Shown here: piece by piece, positions 13,001 through 23,150 of the stretch | Numbering within the stretch: the stretch's first letter is position 1 | Layout: each line of letters opens with the position of its first letter | Assembly (NCBI GenBank): GCA_036362985.1 | Contig: JAYGXS010000003.1 | Location: 42,029,527-42,093,526 of the forward strand | From: Ligula intestinalis | Taxonomy: Eukaryota > Platyhelminthes > Cestoda > Diphyllobothriidea > Diphyllobothriidae | Reading direction: 5' to 3' | DNA length: 64,000 bases | The notes under the pieces: model-generated | Databases searched by the model: none | Told to the model about the DNA's origin: nothing | Seen by the model: only the letters and a program-made list of their open reading frames with translations | Made by a program: the position numbers and the translations under genes

Positions 13001-16000
13001 TGGTCGTTTTGGGCTTGGTTCTCGAACGGACAATGGTGAGAGAATGCTGCAGTTTGCCGAACAGAACCGACTGTTTGTTACCAACATATGCTTTCAGCAT
13101 CGTCACAAGCATCTACTGACTTTGTATTCGAACGATGGCCGTACCGCCAGTCAGATCAATTACATTCTAGTTGGTTCACGGTTTCGCAGCTGGGTCCACG
13201 ATAGCAGGTCGATGCGAGGTGCCAAAAGTGGTAACGTCCACGGGTTTGACCACGTTCTCGTTCGCACGCGCCTGAAGGTTCACCTCTCATCTGTGCCCAA
13301 ACTGCCACGTGCGAGATGCCTTGATGTCGCAAAGCTCCGGCAAACCAACACTACCGAGGCTCGAAGCACAGAAATCCAGTCCCGTCTTATGACCGAGGCT
13401 GACAACGAGGGCAGTAGAAAGTGGCCATCACTGAAGATATTCATCTATGGGGCAGCTGAGAAGGTTCTCGGATTCACTCAGCGGCGCCGAAGTGACTGGA
13501 TCAGCGGAAGAACTCTGCAGCTATCGGTCGGGACGACTTAAGCCAGGTCCCAGAACGATGCCTCCTTCTGCCAACTTCTAAAGCTGACAGCAAAGTCGGC
13601 TAGAGATGACCGGCAGAAGTATTGTTCCGAAACGGCGACTTCTATGGAGCAGGCTTTTAATTTTTGTGTACTAAATCCTACGCCAGGTTATTGGTAAGCC
13701 CCCGACACTTTGTGATTCTGTTCACGATGTGAATGGAGAATTTATTGCCGACAACTCGGCCAAGGTCGATCGCTGGCACGAACACTTCGAGCACCTCCTC
13801 AACTTTGATAAACAACCCATCAAACCCTCTCCTCCACAGCGGAGTTTTAATCCTCTCCTGCCTACGCAGTGTCGTATGACATCCCTTCCGAAGACGAAGT
13901 TACCGATGCAATGCAGAGGGTACGCAACAACAAGGCGTGCGGAGAGGACGGTATTCCTGCAGAAATCTACAAGTCCTGTGTTGACACCCTGGCTCCTCGG
14001 CTCCATGAGGTGATTGTACAGGCGTGGCGAGAAGAGATCGTTTCCGGTGACGGGCTCAGGTATCCTTGTTACTGTCCACAAGAAGGAAGATAATACAAGA
14101 TGCGAGAACTACCGTGGCATAAGTCTTATCGATGTTGCAGCAAAGATCTTCGCTGTTGTTCTTTACAGGTGCTTCCAGTCTGTACGTGACTCCAGGACAC
14201 GACCCAACCAAGCCGGATTCCGAGCTGGGCGTGGATGTGCGGATCAAATATTCACACTGAGGCGCACTCTACAATTCCGCCATAGCTACCAGCAACCGAC
14301 GGCCGTTTGCTTCGTCGACTTTGCCACCGCATTCGATTCCATCCATCGTGAGTCCCTGTGGCGAATAATGGAACTGGATGGAGTGCCGACCAAACTCATT
14401 GCGATGATTAAGGCCTACTATCGGTCTACCACCGCACGAGTCCTAGTCCACAGCAATCTCTCTCACTCGTTCGATATCCGGTCTGGTGTCCGACAGAGCT
14501 GCGTCCTTTCGCCCATTCTGTTTAACTACGTCATTGACTAGATTCTCGGCAAAGCCCTACATGAAGAGGATGGTGTTGAACTTGCAACCGGACGCCGAAT
14601 AACTGATCTTGACCACGCGATGATATTGTGCTGTTAGCCTCAAGCTTTGATGGTCTACAGTCAGTAGTGTCGCGGTTCAATGAGATCGCTACGTCGGTAG
14701 GCATGTCCATGAATTCCGGAAAGACGAAGTTGTTCTCGAGCTGCATCCCTGACCAGGAAAAGGCACCCCTGTGGATTAATGGCCATCAACTTGAAGAAGT
14801 AGACCGCTTTTAATACCTCGGGGCGAGGCTGCTACCGAATGGGCAGAGCAAGGATGACATTGTCTCCCGTATCGATGCTGCTCGCTGGGCTTTCTCAATC
14901 CTTCGAAAGCGCCTATGGATCCGACGTGACATCTCCATCGCCACGAAGATTCGTGTATACCGTGCATCCATCCGGTCAGTCCTCCTCTATGGATGTGAAT
15001 GCTGGGCTGTGCGCGCTGAAGATGAGCGAAGACTGGAGGTCTTTGACCACCAGTGCCTGAGGACGATCCTGCGAGTTAAGTATAGCAACTTCATCTCAAA
15101 TGAGACAGTCCGCATCCGCTGCGATCGTATCACGAGGGTATCTCAAGCCATTGAACACTATAAAACAAACGACACTACGGTCTCTCACTCTCTTAACCAG
15201 GAATTAAAACCCTCAACCCCCGTGCTTGCTGCGCCAGTGAACACCGCCCTCGGAGACAGTGACTCAGCGTTCTGTGCGCAATATACCCCTTATTTTGTTC
15301 GTCGAACAAAAAATAGATCCAAACTCAGGCAATAAAGTAGCTAATCCGCTAAAACGTGCCGCCCCGATCCGCAAATCGCTAAGAAATCTATGCCGGTGAA
15401 GCTGCGCCTTCTTTATACGAACGCACAGATTTTGCTTCAAAAGATTGATGCGCTTAAAGTTAGTGTAGCTGGCCTACAGCCGGATGTCATGTCCATTACA
15501 GAGACCTGGCTACAGGCCGACGTACTGGATGCCGAGATTGTGCCCGGGAGTTACCAAGTTCTTCCATCGTGACCGGATCCATAGGAGAGGAAGAGGAATA
15601 ACAGTGTCAAGAGGGGCACCATTGCGTCAGAACGCAAAATCAGTCGCTCCCCTGATTGCGAAACACTATTATTTACACGGGGTGCGCCCACTTTACATTT
15701 CCTGACTATCTACAGACTGCCAAATCAATCTTCCGAGGTTGACGAAACCATGTTTGGACTAATGGAAGAACTGGCTGGAACGACATATCAGTAAAAATTT
15801 CGCGCGAGTCTTAGCTCCAGACTATTAAAGCTAACGGGGAACATTTTTCTCGTGCAGAATGTTACATTTCCATACAGAATCAAAGAGGCACAAACAGCTA
15901 ACTGTCTAGCCCCGGTGCTTTCGAGAGACCCAATTGATGCAAATGAACTCAGGTCAATCACACCGCTTGGCAAGAACTGGCTTTGGAACTTTGCAGACCG

Positions 16001-19000
16001 CTTTCGTATATTTTCGAGTTGTCCTTTGATCGAGGCCTCCCCATCTGATTAGGAAGTTGCGAAAATATACCCTATTCACAAGGGTGGATCCAGAACCAGC
16101 GCGAACAACTCGATCAGTAAGCCTAACTTGTATTTGTTGCAAAGTTATGGAAAGGATTATCAAAAAGGCCACCATGAAGTTTCTCGAAGAAAAATACTTC
16201 TCTGACGGTGCCCAACATGGGTTTGGCGGAAACTACTCCTGCCTAACCGATATGCTTCATTCAATAGAGCAGTGGTCCAGGTCATTAGGCGATAATACCA
16301 ACGTTAATGTCGTTTACATAGACTTCAAAAAGCCGTTGATAGTGTCCCACACCAACGGCGAATTCGGGGTAAGGGGGCATTTACTAAATTGAATATGAGA
16401 TTTCCTCATAGGTCGATCGCAGTCGGTGTGCGTTGGAAACGCGAAATCCCCTTCTGTGCCAGTTTTTAGTGGTGCCTCAGGGCTCCGTTCTTGTGCCAAT
16501 ATTGTTCTTACTCTACGTCAATAACTGTAGGCATGGAGTGGACAGCAATGGAGTCCTGTTTGCAGATGATATTAAGATATGGCAACCCATCAGAAACACT
16601 TATGATGAACAAACTGTACAAGAAGGACTTGACTGCCTAGGTGAATGGTCCAAAAATGGCTTAACTTTGAGAAGTGTGTCACATTGCGGCTCAAAATAAA
16701 GAAGGCGAGTGCGATGAGTGACCCTGTCGAACGTGATCTAACAAAAAGCCCTGGGAATTACTATTGCGCCATCTCTGAAGCCGTCTTTGCAAAGTGTTTG
16801 GGCTGCCATGAGGGCGAACAGTGTTCTGTTTGCCATTAATCGAACTTTTATCGACATCGATAAAGAACCGTTTGACAAAATAAACGGGACATTTAATCGT
16901 TCACATCTCGAATATGGAGTTCAGGCGTGGCGCGCATGGCTGCAAAAAGACTACCAGTTGCTAGAAAGAGTCCAAAGGAGGGTAAAAAAGTGGTGGAGGG
17001 CCTAAAGTAGAATATAAACTAGAAGCCTTTAACCTTTTTCCTCTTGAGTACAGACGTACCGGGTCGTGAGGAATCGGGACAGTACCCCGCAGTTTGATAA
17101 CTTATTCGCATTCGCCACATCAGCTAACCTCCCTGAGAATTTCCTCAAACTCCGAGGAACCTTATCCCCTCTGGATTTCCGCAGACATTCGTTTTCACAG
17201 AGAGTCATCCGTGCCTGGAACGGACTGCCCGAGGAGGTCACAATGGCGAAATCGAGATACGCATTCAAACTCAAACTGGATGTATATTTACTGAACAGAT
17301 ACCGTTCATATGCACAGGAAAGCACTGTTAGCAGACATTAACGCTTCGGTCACACATGCAGATAAAAAATTGTACATGTGTATGTTACTCACTATTTTAT
17401 AGTGACATTTTATGTTGAATATTTTATGCATGCTGTTTTCAATAGGATCTTCAAGGACATTGCCTACTACCCTAAATATGCTGAACTGAAATCAAAAGCC
17501 AACTCTTCAGACAGGCTGCACAAGCATGTAGACAATACTGCATTCCCGTGAGAGCTGAATATACCATGTTTATGTGAAGGTTAACGGCAGCCATCTTTAG
17601 TACTGTACGTAAAGTCGTGTGATAAAACTAAGTCATGTGTAGAAAATCAGATATGCAGGAGGAGAAATTGACATAAATCACTGAACTATGTTTGAGGCGC
17701 TCTAAATTCACCCGCGACTTCGAACTATGGTGCTCGAAAGGCCTCCGCCCCCTACCCCTTTGCTAATTGACTCAGTCTATTGGCTGAAATGATAACTTCG
17801 CTAAAGAGCTCCATAAACCCTGTTTGTTCGCCACCGAGGTCGTCGCATTCTTCACAATTGGGTACAATGGTATTAGTATTTTAATTTTTCTCACCGGCTC
17901 TTGTTAATATTTATGGGGATCCTGTGTACGTTATCGCCGACGCGCTTCGATTGCAGGCTGCTGTCCATTTATTTTCTTTCATTATCGTTTTTTACTTTTT
18001 CGGACCAGACCTGCTGCTCCAACCGGCCGAGTGTCGACTGCGTGGCGCAGTGCGTTTCCTCGATGTATGGGCTGGAGGTTTTGCCACCATTGCCCGCAGT
18101 CTCCCCTCCGGTGTCATTTACGCCTGTGGTCTCAACAACTACGGTCAGCTGGCACTTGTTCCGGCCAACGGTCCCTCGCGCCCTGAGACTGAAAAATCGC
18201 AGGCAGACACAGAAATGGTTGTTGATTCTGAGGGTACTGCTTCTGGCGCCGAAATCAGCCGTCAGCCTCTGTCAGAGTCCATGCTGCTGAAAAAACAGGG
18301 TCCTCTGGTTCAGTTCATGCTCACACCCGCGCTGGGTTTCGACCCGACCAAGGGCTGGCAACAGTTCGCCATCAGTATGCACCACACTGTTGCCCTCACA
18401 GCTTCTGGTATGTTTTACCCATTCCCTATACCTCCTGCGCAATAGTCAATGTTACACGTGAGCTAAACCCTATGTTATCGCAATGCGAATAAATGTGCAC
18501 AAACGTTTAACGCATTTCAAACTTTATCTGGGACCATGAATCTGGTTTAAGCTTCAGTTTACATCGTTTCGACCTGAGATGAAACCTTAGTTATTAGGGA
18601 TAGTTGTGTAATACTGCATTTAATTGCATCGTCATCACTGTGCAGTATGTCGCTCTTGAGTTTTAAAGAGCTCATAATCTAAACGCGTTAATCCATCGAC
18701 CAACTCCTTCCCCTCAATTAACATATTTGCGAAGAGAATAGACTTGTTAAACCGATGGACTTCCTCGGGGATCTTTTCCGTTACACCTCCGCCCCCCCCC
18801 CCTGCAGACTCCAAGGGCTTAAAATCTGCTTACCCCCATTTGTTGTACTTCCATTTAGACTGCAGTAGTCTTTAAAGCGAGAGCCATCGCAACTGGCGTA
18901 CGTAACCGATCTGCTCAAAATTCTAAAAAAAATGCAAGAAGGCCGTTCAGTCGGAGCTCAGTGTCCGTTTTTCAAGTGCAATTCAAACAATGCAGTCCAT

Positions 19001-22000
19001 CAGATAGTGCCAGAAATAGTTTAGCATCTGTCACTAGTGCAGATTGATGTGCCAGTCCCCGGTTTTTGGTGTGGCATGGAATATTCAGTTAGTGGAAGAA
19101 TCGTTTTAAGTATATCCATATTATCCTTATTGTCAGGTTGATCGTTCTAGTGAAAATGTCTGTCCAAAGTGTAAAAACTCATTGCGATCAACCGAGCCAT
19201 TTATATTTTTTAAATGGCGCTTTACCTCTCAGGTGAAGTGTATGCCGTTGGACGGAGCGACTACGGCCGTCTGGGCTTTCCTGTGCCGGCATCGGTGGAC
19301 AGTTCTGCGGTCCCGCTGCCTCACCTTGTCCAGGGTGGCCTGACAGGTCGCGAGTGTCATTGGGTTGCCTGTGGCGAGTCCTGTTCCTTTGCCGTGGACA
19401 GCAATGGTAAGTGATGCTGCTTTGATGCCTCTTGCTCTAGAAAGTTTCCGATCACACTCATTTGACAGCCCTTGTCCAGGAAAGGTGCTAGAAAATTACT
19501 CTATTTCGACCCAATGCTCTCTACGTACCATACGTTTCGACTTTCAGGTGTTGCCTTCTCATGGGGAATGGGAAGTAGTCAGCAACTGGCACAAGAGGAT
19601 GAGGACGAGGACGTGCCCGAGCCGGCGCCAATGTTGGGGAAAAATCTCGCCAGTCGGTGAGTGCTTAAATCAACATTGCGGTTATGTCCTACTGTCCAGT
19701 GAACTTTGTTTCTGTTCTAGCCGTTTATCTGGGCTTGTTGTTTGTTTCTGCCACCGGCTAACCATGACTCAATTACCTCGCAGCTCACGTAAGGATTCCG
19801 GTCTCGTCGAACGTTGTGGTGCGGTCGGAGCTCGTCAAGTGACTGGCGGCTTAGGGGTTTAGTATCATTGCTCACTTATATTGTGCCTTCTACCATCTGT
19901 GTCTAAGGTAATTTCTCTGTTTCCTTGCCTGCAACTGCACCTAATCCGTTGAATGACTCCAGACGCTTGCTGTTATGGCAACGGAAAGAAAAATTAAGAT
20001 CAATAGTAAGATGATTTCATAGCATTCCCTTTCAATAATGCCTCTGATTTATTTTTGAAAACACTTTAATTCAGATGACTTGTTCCATCCTTATATAGCC
20101 ATTACGGCGCTCACATGAAAGAAAGAGAGAGTGATAAGTTTTATTTTGAAAATATACTTCCAAATTTTTCAGCAAAAATGTCCTCCATTCTACAGGAATA
20201 AAATCATGCGCGCAAACTCACAACACCGAGGTGTCAAAAGTAATCCATAATCAGAAATGACTGAAATTTTCGACATCATAGATAAATGTCCTAGAAAGAG
20301 TCGTCGAATATAGGCCAAATTGAACTGATTTGGAAACAGCGCTAACGTTGTGACCTTGTGCCCTCATGACCTCATTGTATTTCAAATAAGCAAAAAGGGA
20401 TAAAAATCGGTTTATAATGGGCTACATGCGTGCAGACAAAGAGGAAAAATGGCGGCTCACATTGTAAAGTTTAAGATGTAAGTTTGCCTGCAACTGGGGA
20501 GTTTGGCAAATAAGGCGATTTTGTGGATATAAGACGGATTATTTGGCTTCAAATCTGCCGCTGCCCCTGAGCTTATTGATTTTGTCTAACTGCCGAACAC
20601 GGTGGTTGTAGGAAGAATGAAATACTGTTGATGTGCCGAAGATCTTCAGAAATTATCAGGCGCAAGTTATTATTGTGTGTACATCGTCACTTGCGGCGTT
20701 CGAGCTATCGAGTTGCGAAAATCACTATGAACATGTTAAAAAGGCTGGTTGACGAGAGTATGATCCCTTATCGGCTTATGCTTGTGATGATGAATCCTCG
20801 ACGGATCTCGAAAAGTCAGGCAAACAAGAGTATTGTCCCAGCGGTCGAGTCGTCTTCTCAATACGATTACTTTCGGTAAATTCTCATCAGGTCCGTATAT
20901 CTACGAGAACAAGGTAGAGTACAGTATGTCAGTGATTAGAGAAGTCGATTAAAGTGAATTGTGGGAATGAGGGAGGGGGGGCTGTTATCATAGGCAGCAA
21001 GGATTATGGAGAGGCCTGTCAGGGGAATGAGCTGAGGTGAGCTCAGAGTTAATTGAATGCAGTTATTTGACCATGCGGTAAATGCGGCCCTTGTATGAGG
21101 TTCTTCCATGCGCACATGACCACCAGCCGCTTCTGTCTTCCCAGAAGACGCCGACGCGGGAGCTTAAGGTTCCTTTGGGTCTACACAGTGCCTTCAGTTA
21201 ATGAATTTTGTGATAATGGCGCTAGAATAAAGAAGAAAGAAACGAAGCAGTCAGTTTTTTTAAAGTTGTAAATACCTCTTTTTCTTGCTACAGATAACCT
21301 TGTACTAAATTCCAGCGTGGCTTAATAATACGTGAATAAACACGCCTTAGGATACAGCAATAGGGTATATTTAATACCTGGTGGTATATATACCGCTGTA
21401 CAAACACTCCGCGTCTTTGGTAAATCGTGTATGATTCGGATGTGAAAGTTCGCTGGTTAGTTAAGCTGTAGGTTATTGGACAAGTCTACAAATAGTGGGT
21501 AGTAAACCGTCCATAAGAGAAGGCCGGCTGTAATGCTTCGGGTGTGTATGGCCACCCATTTAAGGAATAGATTACCTCTAAAAAGGTCACGAGTCGTTCG
21601 GTTATTGTGATGCAAATGTCTTGGCATTGCGGCCCTTTCCATTTTTCATACTCAAGCCCCTACAAATGAAACGATTTATTTTTCTAGGAGGACTGTAATG
21701 ATTGACGCCGGCGGTCAGCACACCGTTCTTCTCGCCCAGGACCCCTCGAGGAATCCACTTCCTGCAGAAGCCAAGGAGTCAACTCAGAAGGAGGTCATAC
21801 CAGCACCCGAACTGGCTCCCATGGACGTGTCTGAGGAGTCCACTGTCGTCTCACACTCCCCAAAGGAAACTACGGAAGTGAGTGCCAGTGATCACGCTTC
21901 CCTAGTCTCCGACGATCTTCCGCCCACCAAGGTCCCGAAACTGGAGTCTGATTACAAAGAAAAGTCCATAGATGATATTGAATTGGGACGGTCGATGGCA

Positions 22001-22603
22001 GTGACCGGGAAAGTGGATATTGTGACCGCCTCTGATCTGCAGACACCTGTCACCTGCACATTGCCGATTGATGTGCGCAGTGTGGACAGCAGCGCTTTGG
22101 CAAGTACAGCCGGTGCCACAGTGAACACGAGTTCCCTGCGCACGTGTTCCATCACCAGCAGTTCGCAGCCGCCCTCCTGTGATGCGGTGAGCAGTTGCAG
22201 CAGCAATGCCAGCGCGGAGTCTGGTTTGGTTAGCAGTACTCACAGCACCGATGGCGGTGGTTCCAGTCGCTTAAGCTCTCTCGGTGGTGCATCAGTGCAG
22301 AGCAGTCTTTTAGCAGCTGCGGCGGCCGCTGCGGCTGCTGCTACTGCTACCGGTGGAGCAGGAGGTCAGGAGGCGGAGAGCACGCGCCAGCCTGACGATG
22401 CACGACGTCCTGGACCTCCGCGTGGATTTCCTGTTCAGCCGGCTGCAACAGCAACAACTCGTGGGCTATGTGGAATGAGTATCTGCAGCACAAGCAGTGA
22501 ACCCGGCGGGTTCCCTACGGACACTACTACATCACTGGGTTCTGTCACCGCCTCCCCGATGGATATGACAAATGGGGAAGCTGGCACCAATGGAGCCACG
22601 TAG
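3985..22603 (+). CDS. RCC1: RCC1, guanine-nucleotide exchange factor for Ran (7 coding exons)
   Basis: RCC1 is a seven-bladed beta-propeller that binds the nucleosome and loads GTP onto Ran, creating the RanGTP gradient for nuclear transport and spindle assembly. Exons join as 3985-4051, 5109-5548, 8992-9292, 18009-18407, 19233-19406, 19548-19656 and 21688-22603. All introns are GT-AG, phases agree, and the sum is 2406 nt (801 residues). Diagnostic stretches are [13 protein letters not shown] (51-63), [26 protein letters not shown] (D174 matches human Asp128, known to matter for exchange), the beta-wedge FRGSSG (192-197), [28 protein letters not shown] (394-397, region of human His304), [18 protein letters not shown] and GGQHTVLL. 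They occur in the order of human RCC1, so this is RCC1 itself rather than a generic RCC1-repeat protein. Differences are an acidic loop (129-138), a longer exon-4 loop, and a tail of about 286 residues. The start codon is inferred from phase and the nuclear localisation signal. Confidence 0.94.
4052..5108 (+). other. RCC1 intron 1
   Basis: A 1057-bp intron, donor GTATGC and acceptor TTGTTCTTGCAG after a T-rich tract. Phase 1. AT-rich, with no transposon protein recognised. Confidence 0.75.
5109..5548 (+). CDS. RCC1: RCC1 exon 2: first propeller repeats with acidic loop
   Basis: Encodes residues 23-169. It holds the first RCC1 repeats ([13 protein letters not shown], then [26 protein letters not shown]). 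The loop after GALG carries a strongly acidic run, [10 protein letters not shown] (129-138), and is longer than in human RCC1. The exon ends in a complete codon, AAG, followed by GTTGGT. Confidence 0.93.
7049..7277. repeat. Short insertion in LINE copy A with 12-bp flanking direct repeats
   Basis: TGTTTGTCGGGT occurs at 7049-7060 and again at 7266-7277. The related LINE copy at 12 kb has the motif once, uninterrupted, so it shows the empty site. The roughly 205 bp between look like an insertion with a 12-bp target-site duplication. The insert contains the N gap at 7210-7219, so its true length is unknown. No coding content is recognised. Confidence 0.7.
7210..7219. other. Assembly gap (10 Ns)
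   Basis: Ten consecutive Ns inside the insertion in LINE copy A. The gap size is probably a placeholder. Confidence 0.98.
8992..9292 (+). CDS. RCC1: RCC1 exon 3: exchange-active face and beta-wedge
   Basis: Encodes residues 170-269. It begins directly in AGDSHSAAL, whose Asp corresponds to human Asp128, and continues through the beta-wedge FRGSSG to [10 protein letters not shown]. It ends at CTTG|GTTCGT in phase 1. It is the exon flanked by the inverted LINE copies A and B. A near-cognate alternative donor at about 9286 would break the frame with exon 4. Confidence 0.93.
11640..11835 (+). pseudogene. PLE endonuclease C-terminal scrap
   Basis: Plus-strand residues '[16 protein letters not shown]' within a Phe/Ala-rich context resemble the tail of GIY-YIG endonucleases of Penelope-like elements, where an 'AR.FLEAWPS.P.SIN' pattern follows the nuclease core. 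The fragment at 57.2 kb shows the same tail (REFLEAWPSNPASINR). No catalytic residues are present. Confidence 0.5.
11979..15155 (+). mobile_element. RTE-like LINE copy B
   Basis: Same family as copies A and D, here in RCC1 orientation. The 5' leader runs 11979-12350. The endonuclease follows with '[17 protein letters not shown]', 'VCCLSEVRL', '[13 protein letters not shown]' near 12940 and a terminal '[11 protein letters not shown]' near 13250. The RT includes '[15 protein letters not shown]', '[13 protein letters not shown]' and '[15 protein letters not shown]' (canonical family form RQGC). The YADD region near 14610 is frameshifted. A C-terminal '[18 protein letters not shown]' stretch precedes an abrupt end near 15155, where the usual final segment is missing. 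Several stops and frameshifts make it inactive. Confidence 0.88.
15195..17341 (+). mobile_element. CR1-like LINE, internally deleted
   Basis: Follows copy B almost directly. The endonuclease start (from about 15390) reads '[17 protein letters not shown]' and '[16 protein letters not shown]', typical of CR1/Jockey-group nucleases. Frames then shift, and a large part between endonuclease and RT is missing near 15770-15790. RT parts follow: '[12 protein letters not shown]' near 16310, '[19 protein letters not shown]' near 16470 and '[10 protein letters not shown]' near 16555, which keeps the FADD catalytic motif. The C-terminal '[20 protein letters not shown]' near 17170-17235 is the characteristic end of these elements, and the frame stops at 17339-17341. 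Confidence 0.82.
18009..18407 (+). CDS. RCC1: RCC1 exon 4: propeller blade with expanded loop
   Basis: Encodes residues 270-402. The acceptor TCGGACCAG joins the leftover G of exon 3 to make Asp. It reads through [16 protein letters not shown] and [13 protein letters not shown], then a loop rich in Ser, Glu and Pro that is longer than in human RCC1, and ends in HHTVALTAS at donor G|GTATGT (phase 1). Confidence 0.92.
18408..19232 (+). other. RCC1 intron 4
   Basis: An 825-bp phase-1 intron with donor GTATGT and acceptor TTACCTCTCAG. Contains a run of ten C near 18790. No element recognised. Confidence 0.8.
19233..19406 (+). CDS. RCC1: RCC1 exon 5
   Basis: Encodes residues 403-460, including [14 protein letters not shown] and the [14 protein letters not shown] strand set, matching the human order (YSLGRAEYGRLG and VACGAS). 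Donor G|GTAAGTG is near perfect; phase 1. Confidence 0.93.
19548..19656 (+). CDS. RCC1: RCC1 exon 6
   Basis: Encodes residues 461-496 with [13 protein letters not shown] followed by an acidic run ([11 protein letters not shown]) and MLGKNLASR. Intron 5, before it, is only 141 bp. Acceptor CGACTTTCAG; donor CG|GTGAGTG, phase 2. Confidence 0.93.
19657..21687 (+). other. RCC1 intron 6
   Basis: A 2031-bp phase-2 intron ending in TTATTTTTCTAG. Near 20786-20866 it holds one copy of the TGATGA-hairpin-GAAA module described in the findings, probably a PLE 3' end. The rest has no recognised content. Confidence 0.75.
21688..22603 (+). CDS. RCC1: RCC1 exon 7: last blade and long low-complexity tail
   Basis: Completes the split Arg codon and encodes residues 497-801. 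The last propeller strand, [14 protein letters not shown], ends at about residue 515, where human RCC1 nearly stops. The following 286 residues are rich in Ser, Thr, Pro, Glu and Ala, with a candidate basic patch PPTKVPKLE and ten alanines in a row at 706-715 (22313-22342). TAG stop at 22601-22603. The frame stays open with coding-like codon use over more than 850 nt, so the tail is likely real. Confidence 0.9.
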
Positions 22604-23040
22604 TTTACTCCTTGCCTTGCCGCACCCTGCACCCCCTCTACACCGACTTTCCTTTGTGTAAACTTGTCTCATTTTACCACCTTTGTAGAAGCTTAACCCA
22701 AACTGAACTACTTTTATTCCCCTCGCCACCCCCTCCTTCCGACGTCTTCACAGAAACCACCCCCATCCCAATGGCAGCTATAATCAAAAATACGCACGCA
22801 GACGCCTATATTGAGCCGTTTTTGACCAGGCCTACTGTAGCGCCTTTTGGTGTTAGCTTTTTCTTTTTTGCAAAGGGCCTTGATTTTTTGCGCCAAATCA
22901 GTTTCTTTTCCTGACGGGAAGAGGGAGAGGAAACGAGCTCAATCTGGCAAACCCTCTTTATTATGCGTCTTGCTGTATGTCCTTTGCTTTTGCTGATCTC
23001 CCCGTGGTTGGAGTTTGGTTCCAGTGTGAACAGGTTGTCA
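22604..23040 (+). other. RCC1 3' flank
   Basis: Pyrimidine-rich sequence after the stop, presumably the 3' UTR. I find no clear AATAAA signal close to the stop, so the cleavage site is not assigned. Confidence 0.4.
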
Positions 23041-23049
23041 ATTGAGAAC

Positions 23050-23150
23050 GAGTAGACGCGATCGCTAGAACAGGAACTTTATTCGCCCGGGGTTTCGGAT
23101 TCCTTCTCGAACCCATCATCATAGACAGTAACAGAAACACGTATTTCGTA
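23050..23150 (-). mobile_element. Probable PLE 3' terminus with hairpin module
   Basis: The minus strand reads TATGATGA, a hairpin with arms GGGTTC and GAATCC, then GAAACC, AATAAA and CTAGCGATCGCG. Similar strings occur at 20786-20866 and 24752-24825 on the plus strand. I read them as 3' ends of one retroelement family, probably Penelope-like (inference). Confidence 0.5.

Larger units (their letters stand above)
9293..18008 (+). other. RCC1 intron 3 (8.7 kb), hosting two LINEs and a PLE scrap
   Basis: The largest intron, phase 1. It contains a PLE C-terminal scrap (about 11660-11830), RTE-like LINE copy B (11979-15155) and a CR1-like LINE (about 15195-17341). About 9293-11640 and 17346-18008 show nothing recognisable. 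Confidence 0.8.

Noticed and set aside
21457..21642. Similarity between about 21540-21590 and 30200-30240 (CCATTTAAGGRATMGATTAC)
   Set aside because: The shared word is short and the flanks do not align well, so I do not call a repeat family.
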